Part shown: one piece after another, positions 1-10,020 of the stretch
Layout: each line of letters opens with the position of its first letter
Position numbering within the stretch: position 1 is the first letter of the stretch
Assembly: GCF_000090795.2 (NCBI RefSeq)
Contig: NW_003546516.1
Location: forward strand, 60,822-124,821
Length of the DNA stretch: 64,000 nucleotides
Direction of reading: 5' to 3'
Source: Amphimedon queenslandica
Lineage: Eukaryota > Porifera > Demospongiae > Haplosclerida > Niphatidae
Position numbers and translations under genes: made by a program
The notes under the pieces: generated by a model
Seen by the model: only the letters and a program-made list of their open reading frames with translations
Databases searched by the model: none
Told to the model about the DNA's origin: nothing

Positions 1-10
1 TTCACATCCA

Positions 11-240
11 GCAATGCACACATCAGCTATTAATAGAAATAAACGCAATGTCACAAATCTTTGTCAATTTTACCAAATAAGGAAAAAGCAGAAAAATAAG
101 TAATATTATTTGTTATTAATTGACTGCATCATTACATTGAGCAATGCACAAATCAGTATTTTTGTTCTATTAATAGAAAAAAACACAATGTCACAAATCT
201 CAGTCAACTTTACCAAATAAGGAAAAAAGCAGGAAAATTA
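11..240. repeat. Tandem duplication of about 130 bp
   Basis: Two similar copies, about 11-102 and 141-240, share the same order of short blocks (GCAATGCACA, TATTAATAGAAA, CAATGTCACAAATCT, TTTACCAAATAAGGAAAAA). They lie upstream of CCDC61. No coding potential is seen. Confidence 0.75.
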
Positions 241-250
241 TTATTAGGTA

Positions 251-288
251 TTACGTCATGTTACGTTTGCATAGCTCACGTGACGTGA
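251..288. promoter_or_regulatory. CRE-like and E-box cluster upstream of CCDC61
   Basis: TTACGTCA at 251-258 resembles a CREB/ATF site. TCACGTGACGTGA at 276-288 overlaps a CACGTG E-box with a TGACGTGA CRE-like word. The cluster is 65-100 bp before the CCDC61 start codon at 354, a usual place for a core promoter. Function is inferred from motif and position only. Confidence 0.4.
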
Positions 289-353
289 TCTGAAACTTAG
301 GTTACGCCCAGAAAAGACACGCCCCTAAAGGCGGTAAAGAATTTTCAAGCAAC

Positions 354-3275
354 ATGTCTAAACAGGAGCAACATAAAGCTATATCTGTTTTTCTTTTTCG
401 TGAGCGTCCATATGAAGTGAACCTTGAAGTACGTAATGACAAGATGATTGTCCAAGTCCAAGACGATACAACGACAGATCAATGGAGAAACTCGTTCGAT
501 GCTAGACGTGAGTCTAAAAGATAGGTTCTCTCCCTATCATATGTATATATATTGTTTCATCATTTTAAAATAGACATAGAAGAGTTGACAAGAAAAACCG
601 GCAATTTCAAGCAATTCAGAGTATTTGTTAACATGTTGGAGTCGGCAATAAAGAAAGTAAGCCTCTCACATCATTATTAACCTCATTCCAACTCCATTAA
701 TTTGCAGGCCAGTGACTGTGTCTCCCTAGAGCTTCTCACATACTCTGATCTTGAAAACCTTCGCCAGCGTAAATCCAACCCCAAGAGTCGTAGTCTTTCA
801 GGTGGAGGCCTGTCGGAATTATCGTGTGACACGCCCAGCAAGAGATATCTTATTTTGACTTACTCTGCAGAATTCGATCGTATCCATTACCCATTGGCAC
901 TTCCTTACGCCGGTAAGTCTGACCCTATCATGCTCCAGGAGACCATTCGGGAGCTAAAGAAAGAGCTTGAGCTCTACAAGCAAAAGGTTAGAAGAATAAA
1001 GAGGAGAGTGAGAGATGGATTGTATTATATTGTCAGGCTTCATACAAGCAGCCTCAGCAGCAGAAAGCGGCACCAAATTTGTCAAAACTTCAAAGAAAGT
1101 AAGTTAAAATGATTGACATACGTACGTACTCCCATACATGTATCTCTCTCTCTTTTCCTTCCTTCCTCCCCTTCCCTCTCTCTCTCTTTTTCTAGATATG
1201 AGGCTTTGCTAAAGGAAAAGGAGGAGCTTGAAACGGCATATGAAGCACTTCAAGAAGAAATGGAGGAAATACTGAGAGAAGGAGGAGGAGGAGTAGAGAG
1301 TGACCGTTCATCTAATAAGGATACCAGAACACTGAAGAAGATCATCAAGAATATGGAGGTTGATGAAAATGATTAAAGTGTACAGAAACTATGATTCATT
1401 TGTAGGAGGACATGTTGAAAGAAAAGACAAAATATCAAAGAGTTTTATTAAAGAAAACGGACGAAATGAAAAACATGGTTGAAGAAGTAATGCATCAGGT
1501 ATACATGTACATGTACATATTTTTTTCCTGATAGGTAGAAGAGCTAAGATCAACAGAGAGGGCTCTAAACACAAGAGTAAAGAGTCTGACCAATGAAATT
1601 GCTCTACTAAAAAGAAAGTACATAGTATATAGCAATAATAATCAATAATAACCATTGTTATTATTAGCTCGTTGGTACGTGGGCGGACTCACAGTGGTTC
1701 CTCTGATCACAATAATTATCGGAGAGCCGTCCCCGCCTCTTCTGATTGGCCGTTCACCAAACGATATCGCTCCTCGTCAGCCGAAGGTTGCATTAATAGC
1801 AACACAGGAGGTGATCATGGGAGGAGAGAAAGATATCGACATGGAACAGGTAACACGAGATCTCGCACTCCATCGCCAAAAGGTGAGAGGAAATTAGAGA
1901 AGGAGAGAAATGACATGTTTTTAATAGGCAAGTCATTTCAACGATTTGATCCAACAAGGTTCGTAATCTTATATACATGTACATGTGATAATAGCATCAT
2001 TCACATAACCTCTTTTCCTTTCTCCTCTCTACAGCTACGTCCTTAACAAGCGTAAGCAGCAAGAAGAGGTCAATAGAAGATTGGGGTAAAATATTTTTTG
2101 TGTGCTGGTATTAAATTATTAATAATAATTTTTATTATTCTCTTATGCAGTAGACATGGCTCAAGATCAAGTTCGGCAGAAAGAAGTCAACTGCCTCCTC
2201 GCCCTTCTCCTTCATCACTTAACAGTTCAAGAAGAATTAACATTGGTGAGAGACTATAATGTATTATGTACATGTAATGCTCATTTTGTCTCCCTCCCCT
2301 TATTAGGCAAAAGCAGATCATCATCAGGTACATGTACATGTACATGTATGATGTACGATAAAATTATTATTCTTTTTTAACAGTTGGTAGTAGGAGCAGT
2401 TGTTCTTCGTGTACATCGTCTGATGATGAAGAGAATGTACGAGTGTATCAGCATGTGAGCAGCAGATATCACGTTAATAATAATAATAAGAAATCGACTC
2501 ATCATAAAAGTGATAAGAAAAGGTCTGAATGTCTAAATAATATTTATTACATGTACATGTATGTCATGTGTAAACAGGGTTTCCCCACGGGATGTTGGCA
2601 TAGTGTGCTCCAAAAATTGGGTAAAAGTCCCTGTACTATACAAGGGACTTTGCAAACTTTATCAAAAATGAATAGGAGAGATTTTCTATTGTTATCATTT
2701 TTTCTGATACATGTTCTTATGTTTTGTAGAAAATTTGAGCTGATTCTAATTCAATTTGGATTTTTTATGAATTTTTAAAATTGCTCAGAAATTCGGCCAA
2801 TGACCAAAGACTATAGCGTTTGGTGTTTGGCCAAATTTTTGTTAAGACTTGATACACTTGACATTATTAATTAACGTCTCATTACCACAGAACTGAGAGC
2901 AGTAAAGGCACAAAGAGACTAACGCGTCAAGCAAAGTACAGTCCAATCACAGTGAGTGAAGAGCCTCTATCCTTCCTTTCCATGAGGACTTGTATGATAT
3001 TCCATTCTCAATTACTGTACATGTACTGTAGGCTAATGCAGTTACTAGTAGCACTCCATCAGGCAGATCGTCAAGAAGAGACATTCATAATGGTCCGTGT
3101 TACATTTTGTTTTGATGATACACTATTCTTCTTCCCTACCCAATATTGCTGTATAGACTCAAACGTGAATGATAATTCTATGGAGATACAGGAGATTGAT
3201 GCCAGAATTTGCGCACTGCAGCAATTTATGAAGAAATCACTCGAAACTGTTCGAAATACAAGATCCTGCCCATAA
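354..3275 (+). CDS. CCDC61: CCDC61 / VFL3 homologue, basal body and centrosome protein
   Basis: Centrosomal or basal-body coiled-coil protein; in the known family (VFL3 in algae) it organises basal-body appendages and centriole-linked microtubules. Exons can be joined in frame: 354-507, 574-656, 708-986, 1037-1098, 1196-1358, 1406-1498, then several small exons to the stop at 3275. The head is a SAS6/XRCC4-like fold containing VRNDKMIVQVQDD, TADQWR-like TTDQWR, the RKTGNFKQF block, LLTYSDLE and YLILTYSAEFDRIHYPL. A long coiled coil follows (exons 3-7), then an Arg/Ser-rich low-complexity region, the conserved FQRFDPT segment and a short final helix, EIDARICALQQFM, which closes the family's proteins. 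The start at 354 is the first ATG giving the conserved head. One intron (about 2577-2812) carries a dispersed repeat copy. The small 3' exons are the least certain part. Confidence 0.9.
2577..2812 (+). repeat. Dispersed ~190 bp repeat, single copy
   Basis: Plus-orientation copy in a CCDC61 intron. Diagnostic words are AGTCCCTGTACTATAC, TTTTTTCTGATACATGTTC, TGTAGAAAATTTGAGC and TTGGATTTTTTATGAAT. The same order of words recurs in at least eight other places in the window. Confidence 0.8.
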
Positions 3276-3416
3276 AGTATGACCATTTAAAATTTATATT
3301 TTTCTTCTTTAAGTAGATTTGAATAATATAAATTTGAATTTTATTGAGAATAACAGCAATAAATAAATTGATGATACAGCAAATCACAAAATTTATTATT
3401 ATTATTATTATCATTA

Positions 3417-3991
3417 TTATTTCTTTTTAGGATCTATTTTCTCTGTCTGTCTCGTCGCCTCTCTCTTTGTTTCATTTAACTGTTCAGACATTTTTTTCAA
3501 CTCATTTTCTATAGCTCTCATTCTCTCTTCCAATAAATCGAGAGACGTCCCCTGCTCATCCTGAGTGCTGTCTCTCTCCTTATCTTTCTGTATTCCTTTC
3601 CAGTATTCATAGACTATATAGCTAGCTGCCGTCATGTATATAAAAAACTCTCCAAGCATCTCGGCCCCTAAATCTACAGCTTTTTCTTGACTGAGGGGCT
3701 TGAATTCAACAGACCCCTTGGCACCCATTAGTCTAAATTTGACAAACATTTCTAATCTGTGTAGTCCTGTAATGAAAAAAAATTAACAATAATTTTTATG
3801 CGTGGGTGTTTGAGTAGGCGTAGTCTAAATTTTGTTATTATCGTTAGTTACTTGCCTTGAGCGGGAGGGATACAGATATATCTGCGGAAGAACTCGCTTC
3901 TCTTGGCAGTTGATTTAAGCTGGTTTGCTATAGGTTTAGTGACTTGCTTCATTCCCAGATAAAGGAGTTTTCCTAGCGGGAATACCACCAT
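3417..3991 (-). CDS. OPA3: OPA3-like mitochondrial protein
   Basis: Homologue of optic atrophy 3, a small mitochondrial protein that in mammals affects mitochondrial shape and lipid metabolism. Two exons: 3856-3991 encodes the start [17 protein letters not shown] and ends in [10 protein letters not shown]; 3417-3766 continues with [10 protein letters not shown], the LGAEMLGE block and a C-terminal coiled coil. The splice position after PPAQ matches the vertebrate gene as I recall it. The donor reads AAG then GCAAGT, so the intron is a GC-AG intron rather than GT-AG. The stop lies 142 bp from the convergent CCDC61 stop, so their 3' UTRs may overlap. Confidence 0.9.
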
Positions 3992-4260
3992 CTTTAATTA
4001 AAGTAAGACACACCCACCTCATAACCACGCCCTTTAGTAATTATTATTTCAATACAGTTTATGTCAGTACACAAAGTGTTAGCCACAACCATGCAACCCA
4101 CGATAGCTTTTACAAATAACACTGGATATAAACCTACAGTCTCACTTTAAGCTGATTGAACCTGGAACCAATGGAAAAATTTTTGAATGGGTTAATATAA
4201 TACAACCCTGTACTAAAGAGTAAAGACATAGATGTATTAATGTAAACCCCATTTGAATTT

Positions 4261-4648
4261 TAGTGATGGGCGGTACCAGATTTTTCCATTTTGGTTCAAT
4301 ACAGAGTACTTCACCTGAGAGTATTGATGGTACTGAGGTATGGTTCTGATTACCTGTAGTATCTAGCATGGAATAGCCACATGTAGCCATTTTTAATTAA
4401 TAATCACTCAATATTTATGAATAATAATTAGCTGATTAATAATTACATAGATATTAGAGTATAATCTAATTTATACTCTATTATCTATGAATAATTATTA
4501 TTACTAGTTATAATAGTTAATTAATGCTTATTGGGTGTGGCTTCCGGAACCGAAACTTCGGTCGATATTACTTCAGGATTCGGTGCCAGGAAATCAAGTA
4601 CCAGAACTGTGGAACCGGATACTTTGGAACCGATACCGCCCATCACTA
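4261..4648. mobile_element. hAT-like non-autonomous element with 8 bp target duplication
   Basis: The ends are inverted: TAGTGATGGGCGGTACC on the left and the reverse complement of that pattern (GATACCGCCCATCACTA) on the right. They are flanked by near-identical octamers, TTGAATTT (4253-4260) and TTAAATTT (4649-4656). An 8 bp duplication and a TAGTGATGGGCG-type end are typical of hAT elements. There is no transposase frame. It fills much of the 800 bp spacer between OPA3 and NAA30 and contains a second palindromic element at 4446-4489. Confidence 0.65.
4446..4489. mobile_element. Small palindromic element, copy 1
   Basis: Starts CATAGATATTAGAGTA and ends TACTCTATTATCTATG; the arms pair with one mismatch. 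A second copy with the same arms and a longer centre is at 39033-39096. It lies inside the hAT-like element. Confidence 0.65.
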
Positions 4649-4786
4649 TTAAATTTCCTCTGTTTATTAACCAGTAGACACAATAAGGCTTTCAATGTTA
4701 TGATTTAAATTGATGATAAATCAATAATTATAAAAATGACTATTCAATATAAATAATCAACAATCAGTATAGTCATGAGACTACAA

Positions 4787-5969
4787 TCAGTACTGCTGGT
4801 TATAAGCATTAGGGAACCACAGTTTCAGTCTATAAGCGTCCTCTCCGTTGAGATAATAACGATGGAGATACTTGTCACGTACGAAACCCAAGTTCTGGTA
4901 TAAGCTAAGTGCGGCCATGTTGGTTACCTCAGTCTCAAGAACAATTTCATGACAATCTTTTGTGATCATTGTTTCTATGCTACGTCTAACTAGATTTGAG
5001 CCTGAGAGAGAGAAGGAAAGAGAGAGGGAGAGAGAGAAGGAGAGAGAGAGAGAGAGAGAGAATGAAAGGTATTATGTAACACATACATAAAATTCGAGTC
5101 TCTAAATTTACCAATTTTCTTTCTTCTGTAGTTTTTGTCGACGGCTAGCATGGCAATGTATCCTCTGTTGGTTGAGAAATGTCTGGACTCTGTTTTACAA
5201 ACAATGGCTCCAACACACTTTTCATCCTCACTATATGCCTAAATGAAAAATAACATGAACACATATGAGGTGCATTATTTACACCAAAGCTATCCCTGGC
5301 CTACAATGACTATGTACCGTATAATGGGTATATTTCACAGAGATTTAATTTCGCTAATTTTGCAGTTTTAAAAAATTCGTGAAAATTTTAAAATTTTAAA
5401 GAAAAATGCAAAATTTCTTCTTGTGAATACCTTAAGCCTACTATTTTTAGCGTCTACTAAATTTAGCTATATTAGCGAGAGAGCTTTAAACTGCTAATTA
5501 AATAGACGCCAAAATAATTATTATTCATTATAATGGTTATTATTTATAGTTAATTTGGTTAAAAACACTAAAATTAGTAACGCTAAACATGACTTTTGCT
5601 GATTTCACTAAAATTAGTAGACGCAAATAATAGTAGGCTTAAGGTAGATTGAAAGGTGATTTTTGTGAAATATTTTCTTTGGAAAATATACCCCCTACAC
5701 GGTAATTTCCTTACCAATATGCAAAGATGCGGCCAGTTGTGTATAAAGTATCTGTACGTGTAAATGGAGTAAGGTTCTGAGAGATCAGCTTTCATCAGTC
5801 TTATTATGTCGGGCATCTGAGCCTCAGAGGTGTACTGGACGTATTTTATACCCTCACTCAAGGCATCCGGTACGTCTATGGCTCGCTCATTCACTATAAT
5901 ACTAGTGGATTCTTCTCTCGTAGTCTCGTTGGGTGTCTCGACCTCGTCGATACTCTCAGCCGCCATCAT
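4787..5969 (-). CDS. NAA30: NAA30 (MAK3), catalytic subunit of N-terminal acetyltransferase C
   Basis: GNAT-fold enzyme that acetylates the N-terminal Met of proteins starting Met-hydrophobic, as catalytic subunit of NatC. Three exons: 5715-5969, 5112-5238 and 4787-5001, all joining in frame. Family blocks seen in order: [16 protein letters not shown] (peptide-binding side), [19 protein letters not shown] (beta4), RRKKIGSNLV (acetyl-CoA loop), [16 protein letters not shown] and [19 protein letters not shown]. The usual loop is RRNGIG; here the first glycine is lysine. The start at 5969 is the first Met of an MMAAES opening and gives a short acidic N-terminus. Intron 1 is nearly filled by a nested pair of MITEs. 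The start codon is 164 bp from that of the divergent RhoGEF gene. Confidence 0.92.
5006..5062. repeat. GA microsatellite forming a minus-strand polypyrimidine tract
   Basis: GA-rich run just upstream, in the transcribed (minus) sense, of the acceptor of NAA30 exon 3. On the transcript it reads as a CU-rich tract ending in CTCTCTCAG. Confidence 0.8.
5315..5704. mobile_element. Outer MITE (CCGTAT-type ends, TA target) in NAA30 intron 1
   Basis: The left end is TACCGTATAATGGGTATATT and the right end, read on the other strand, is TACCGTGTAGGGGGTATATT. Both are bounded by TA, as for Tc1/mariner-type insertions. The outer ends are 5317 and 5702. The right end stops about 10 bp from the 5' splice site of exon 1. 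A second MITE is nested inside at 5428-5646. Confidence 0.7.
5428..5646. mobile_element. Inner MITE nested in the outer MITE
   Basis: Terminal inverted repeats of about 38 bp, starting TACCTTAAGCCTACTATT on both strands and continuing through GCGTCTACTAA with a few mismatches. TA dinucleotides bound both ends. The 219 bp unit has no coding frame. Because it interrupts the CCGTAT-ended element, it inserted later. Confidence 0.8.
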
Positions 5970-6133
5970 TTTTAATAGTCTGCGTGGGTGTTTAGGATAT
6001 GACAGCCCCGCCTTCTTGTCCCACCCTACTTCACATGCAATATAAAAGTTTGTTTCTTCTTGGCTTAAAATAATGAAAAAGTACTTGCTTTGATAATAAC
6101 ACTGATTAGAAGTGCTTCTAGTGGCATAGTGCA
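5970..6133. promoter_or_regulatory. Bidirectional promoter region NAA30 / RhoGEF
   Basis: Only 164 bp separate the two start codons (5969 on minus, 6134 on plus), so both 5' UTRs and core promoters must fit here. No strong TATA box is seen. Confidence 0.5.
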
Positions 6134-7126
6134 ATGTCAGGTCTAGCCCCTAATCGCTACAGAGACGACCCAACGGGTCAACTAACCAGCTTACCAAAGC
6201 CTGGAGAAGAGACCGCTGAGCAGAGCCAAGAAGAGGAAGAGGACATCATGGAAATGGACGAGGAAAAATTCGAGAAAACAGCTCGACTGTGCTCCAGTAA
6301 GTGTCAAGGCATGCTTGTTAAATTTCCCAAGCTGCGTGCTATTGTATATCTTGATAGCTGTTTGTCAACATAGCTGTCTAATGGGACCCAGTTGTGCATT
6401 ACATTACTCGCCGTATGGTATTGCATTAGATAGTTTGTTAGACAAACTTGGAAAGAATACTTATGTGGGTTGTGCATTGAGAAAGACAGTGCTGGTGTCA
6501 GCTTTTTTTAAGAAAGAGAGAGAAAGAAAGAAAGAGAGGAAATGGAAGAAGAAGATCTGGATAGAGTAAATGCTTCTCTTTATACAGTTAGGAAGAGGTC
6601 AGTGGAAATCCCTCTGGACTATCTTCTCTCAGGGATGGTATTTCTCTCAGGTAAGGAGAATGAATGATATGTGATTATTAGAGAAAGGTCAGCCAGGGAG
6701 GAGCTAAGGACTTGATAAATGATAAGAGTGGCCACATCAAAAATAATGAAGTTGTTTTATGTCATCAACACTCTTCCATCTTTCCATCCTTCTTTTCCTC
6801 TCCCTCCCCCTCTGTACTTCCCCATTTCAAAGGTGGTAGGGATAATCGTAATGGCCCTATCCTCTCCATTGTCCAGCCAGTGGATGCTGATATTGACATG
6901 CTCATGGAATTAAGGAATGATGAGATTACTGACATGCTTTCGTACTTCACGTTTGTACCAAGGTACAGAGCTAGCAATAGTAATAATTGTACATGTAATG
7001 ATAATAATGATAATAGTTATCTCTCTCTTGTTCTATTTTGTTTATAATTCTCTTTTGGGTTCTCCCTTTCTTTCATAATGTTTGTGCTTTCATAATGTTT
7101 GTGTTTGCGGCTTAAGTGTGATGATG

Positions 7127-7165
<39 letters not shown>

Positions 7166-9359
7166 GAGTGCTTGTTTCCTGTACTTTTGCATTTAGAAAG
7201 TGCTTTTGCTTACAATGGCCACAGGCTGTTATGACTGTTATACCCACACGCTGTGTACCTTTAGTGCATTAGCACTTACTAGATGTTGGTAATATGAATA
7301 AATCCATTTCCATAAACACCTCTCTCTTAATAATCAATTTTCTGTTGGTGTGTATGTTTTAATGCACCTGTCAATTGCTGATTTACATCTGTGTATTTAA
7401 TCTACCTGTATGTGTCGATAACAATAATTATAGCAAGGCTGCAAAAGTCGTGGCAGCCATTTTGTTTGGGGGTGAATCCTACTTAGTAACGCTACTGCAT
7501 TACTAATTATGCATAATATGGAGGTGTCATTAATAAGTGCCATTAAGCTGGGTTCAGAATATTTGCTTTGTGACCAGAACTCGGCCCTATTCTTGCGTTT
7601 ATCATTGCGTTATATTACAAACCCAGCTTCACAGTGATGTGACGTGACCTATAGGCTTTTCCAAGGAGTGATCTAACTGATTTAACTGGAAGTGCTATAT
7701 CCACAGTATAATAGGGGACTATCAACACATTATTATAGCCACTGGGCGTGTGGGAAGTGACCTAATGGGATTAGTATTCTAATGATAGCTGTGACATTAT
7801 TATTCTGAGGTGTAACCCTATGTAAATTCAAAATAATCAACAGCGATAATTATTGTTTTGATAAGAGGAGGCTGAGTTATGAGTGAGATCATTTTTCCAA
7901 AGAATAGTAAGAATGGTTGTTACTCGACCATTATGGATCGCAGGTATGATCTGGCCCACAGGTATGATCGGTGCATCCTAAATGTGTGTGTTAGCTCAGC
8001 TTAACTGTTTGTGTTTCCCAGCCTTAATGGTACATTTGGTGATGCTAATGCCAATTTTGTACACATAAAGCTATTTTAAACTTCCCCCATGAGGAAATGT
8101 GTACACATGTGTCTTACATGTGATGGGAGTAAGAGGGCGATTAGGCCTATAGCTGGTTCCTTTGTAGGACTGCTGGATAGCTCAAATTATGATTATTAGC
8201 TCCCTTTTATGTATTGGGCTTCAGTTGTGAACTAGCTGTAACTATTGTGTCTGAGATTAAGACTCTTGCATAAACATGTACATGTATGGTATAATGCAGA
8301 GTAGGCTGAGATTATATAGACATAATTTCCAACCATTTTGCCCTCAGTTATTTTGGTGAGATACTGTGACTTTGTTTGAAATGAAAATAAAAGAGAGTGT
8401 GTATGTGGGCTTAACCAAACTCTGACATTGGAAAATCTATTATTATTATTATTATCATGTCAAAACAATTTCCTAGAATATGGCTAAATAAATTAAACTC
8501 TCGTCATCAAACATGGCGTCTGCATGGAGTGTACATGTAATTTGTCCTGTACATGTACATATGGAGGCAATTATATCAATTATTGTGGGTATGTACTTAA
8601 TTATGGGCCTGCATTGTATTGGCTGGTTTGTTTATTATGATCTGCCAGCTGCTAATTTGCAAGTATTTTAATTGGAATTGGTAATAACAAACAATATGTT
8701 ACTCTGTGTCATTTGTAGTGAGGAAATCAGGAAGAGAAAGTTTACCGTCGTCATAGCAGCAGATGAAATGTATGACTTCTTCTTGAAGAATATCATAATG
8801 GCTTTGAATAACTTTCAAGTATGCTCTTGATTTTTAATGAATTGAAAGGGATTTTATGTAAAACTTTCTATTTTCTCTCCTTTTTCCTGTCTCTCTCTCT
8901 CCCTCCCCCCTCTCTCTCTCTCCTCTCTTCTTCTTCTCTCTCTCTTCTTCCCTCTTCCCCCTCTTTCTCTCTCCTTCTCTCTTTCCTTTCCTGTCTCCCT
9001 CAGATTGAGAGTAAAGTCATCCACATGGTATACGTTCTCTCAAACTCTCGCAACATTGAGTCCACTAACATACTCCAATGGGCTTATGGCATTGAACAGA
9101 ATGGCAAAGATAAAGGAGCCCCTGCCAAGGAAGGAGAAGAAGAAGAGGTTGGAGTAGTACCAGAATCTCCAACACCTAAACTAGTTTTACCAGTAAGTGG
9201 ACATGCATGCACTAATGGCTGGAATGACTATACTACAAACACATTAATGATCTGTAGTTAATTATATTAAGAAAACACTGCACGAGTGTCTCCCATACTC
9301 TTTATAGTACCTGTGTCTTGCTGAGTTGTACCATAGAAATTAGACTAATATTTGTGGTT

Positions 9360-9392
<33 letters not shown>

Positions 9393-9969
9393 TGCATGAA
9401 GCCTGTACTAATTGAACTACATGTATAGTATAGTATCTGAGTGTATTGTGTAAATTAAATTGGGTCCAGTATGTTTGCAATAGTGGCAGACTTGTTTACT
9501 CTGTTAATGTTGTTCCTGTTTTAAAGAGAGAGAGAGAGAGAAAGCTCACACAAGTTTATCTTTGATGTTTATGCATACTTAAAAACCAATTAATAATTAC
9601 TGTTAGTTTTGCTGTATGAAACCACACACAGGGAGAGTTGTTATTGGTTCTTTGTTATTGGTAATTCTTTTGTTATTGGTTTCTGTTCTTTTCTAGTATT
9701 CCTTCAAAGGCTCATCTGCTGAGCTGTTTGAAGACATTCCTCAGAATCAGCTCACACAGGAGTTTGGTGGAAGTTTCAGTTACATTCATCAGGACTGGGT
9801 CCGGTTCAGAATGGTACGAGTATGAGAGTATGGGAATGTAATGCAGTGTGCTAGCGTGATCTAATGAGAAGTGTTTGAATGAACTTTTGTGGTTTTTTCT
9901 TTTGATGTGGTTCATCTTTTGAGAGATAATCCACTGAGAGTTTGTCATCAAACCAATTTGTCTCTCTCT

Positions 9970-10020
<51 letters not shown>

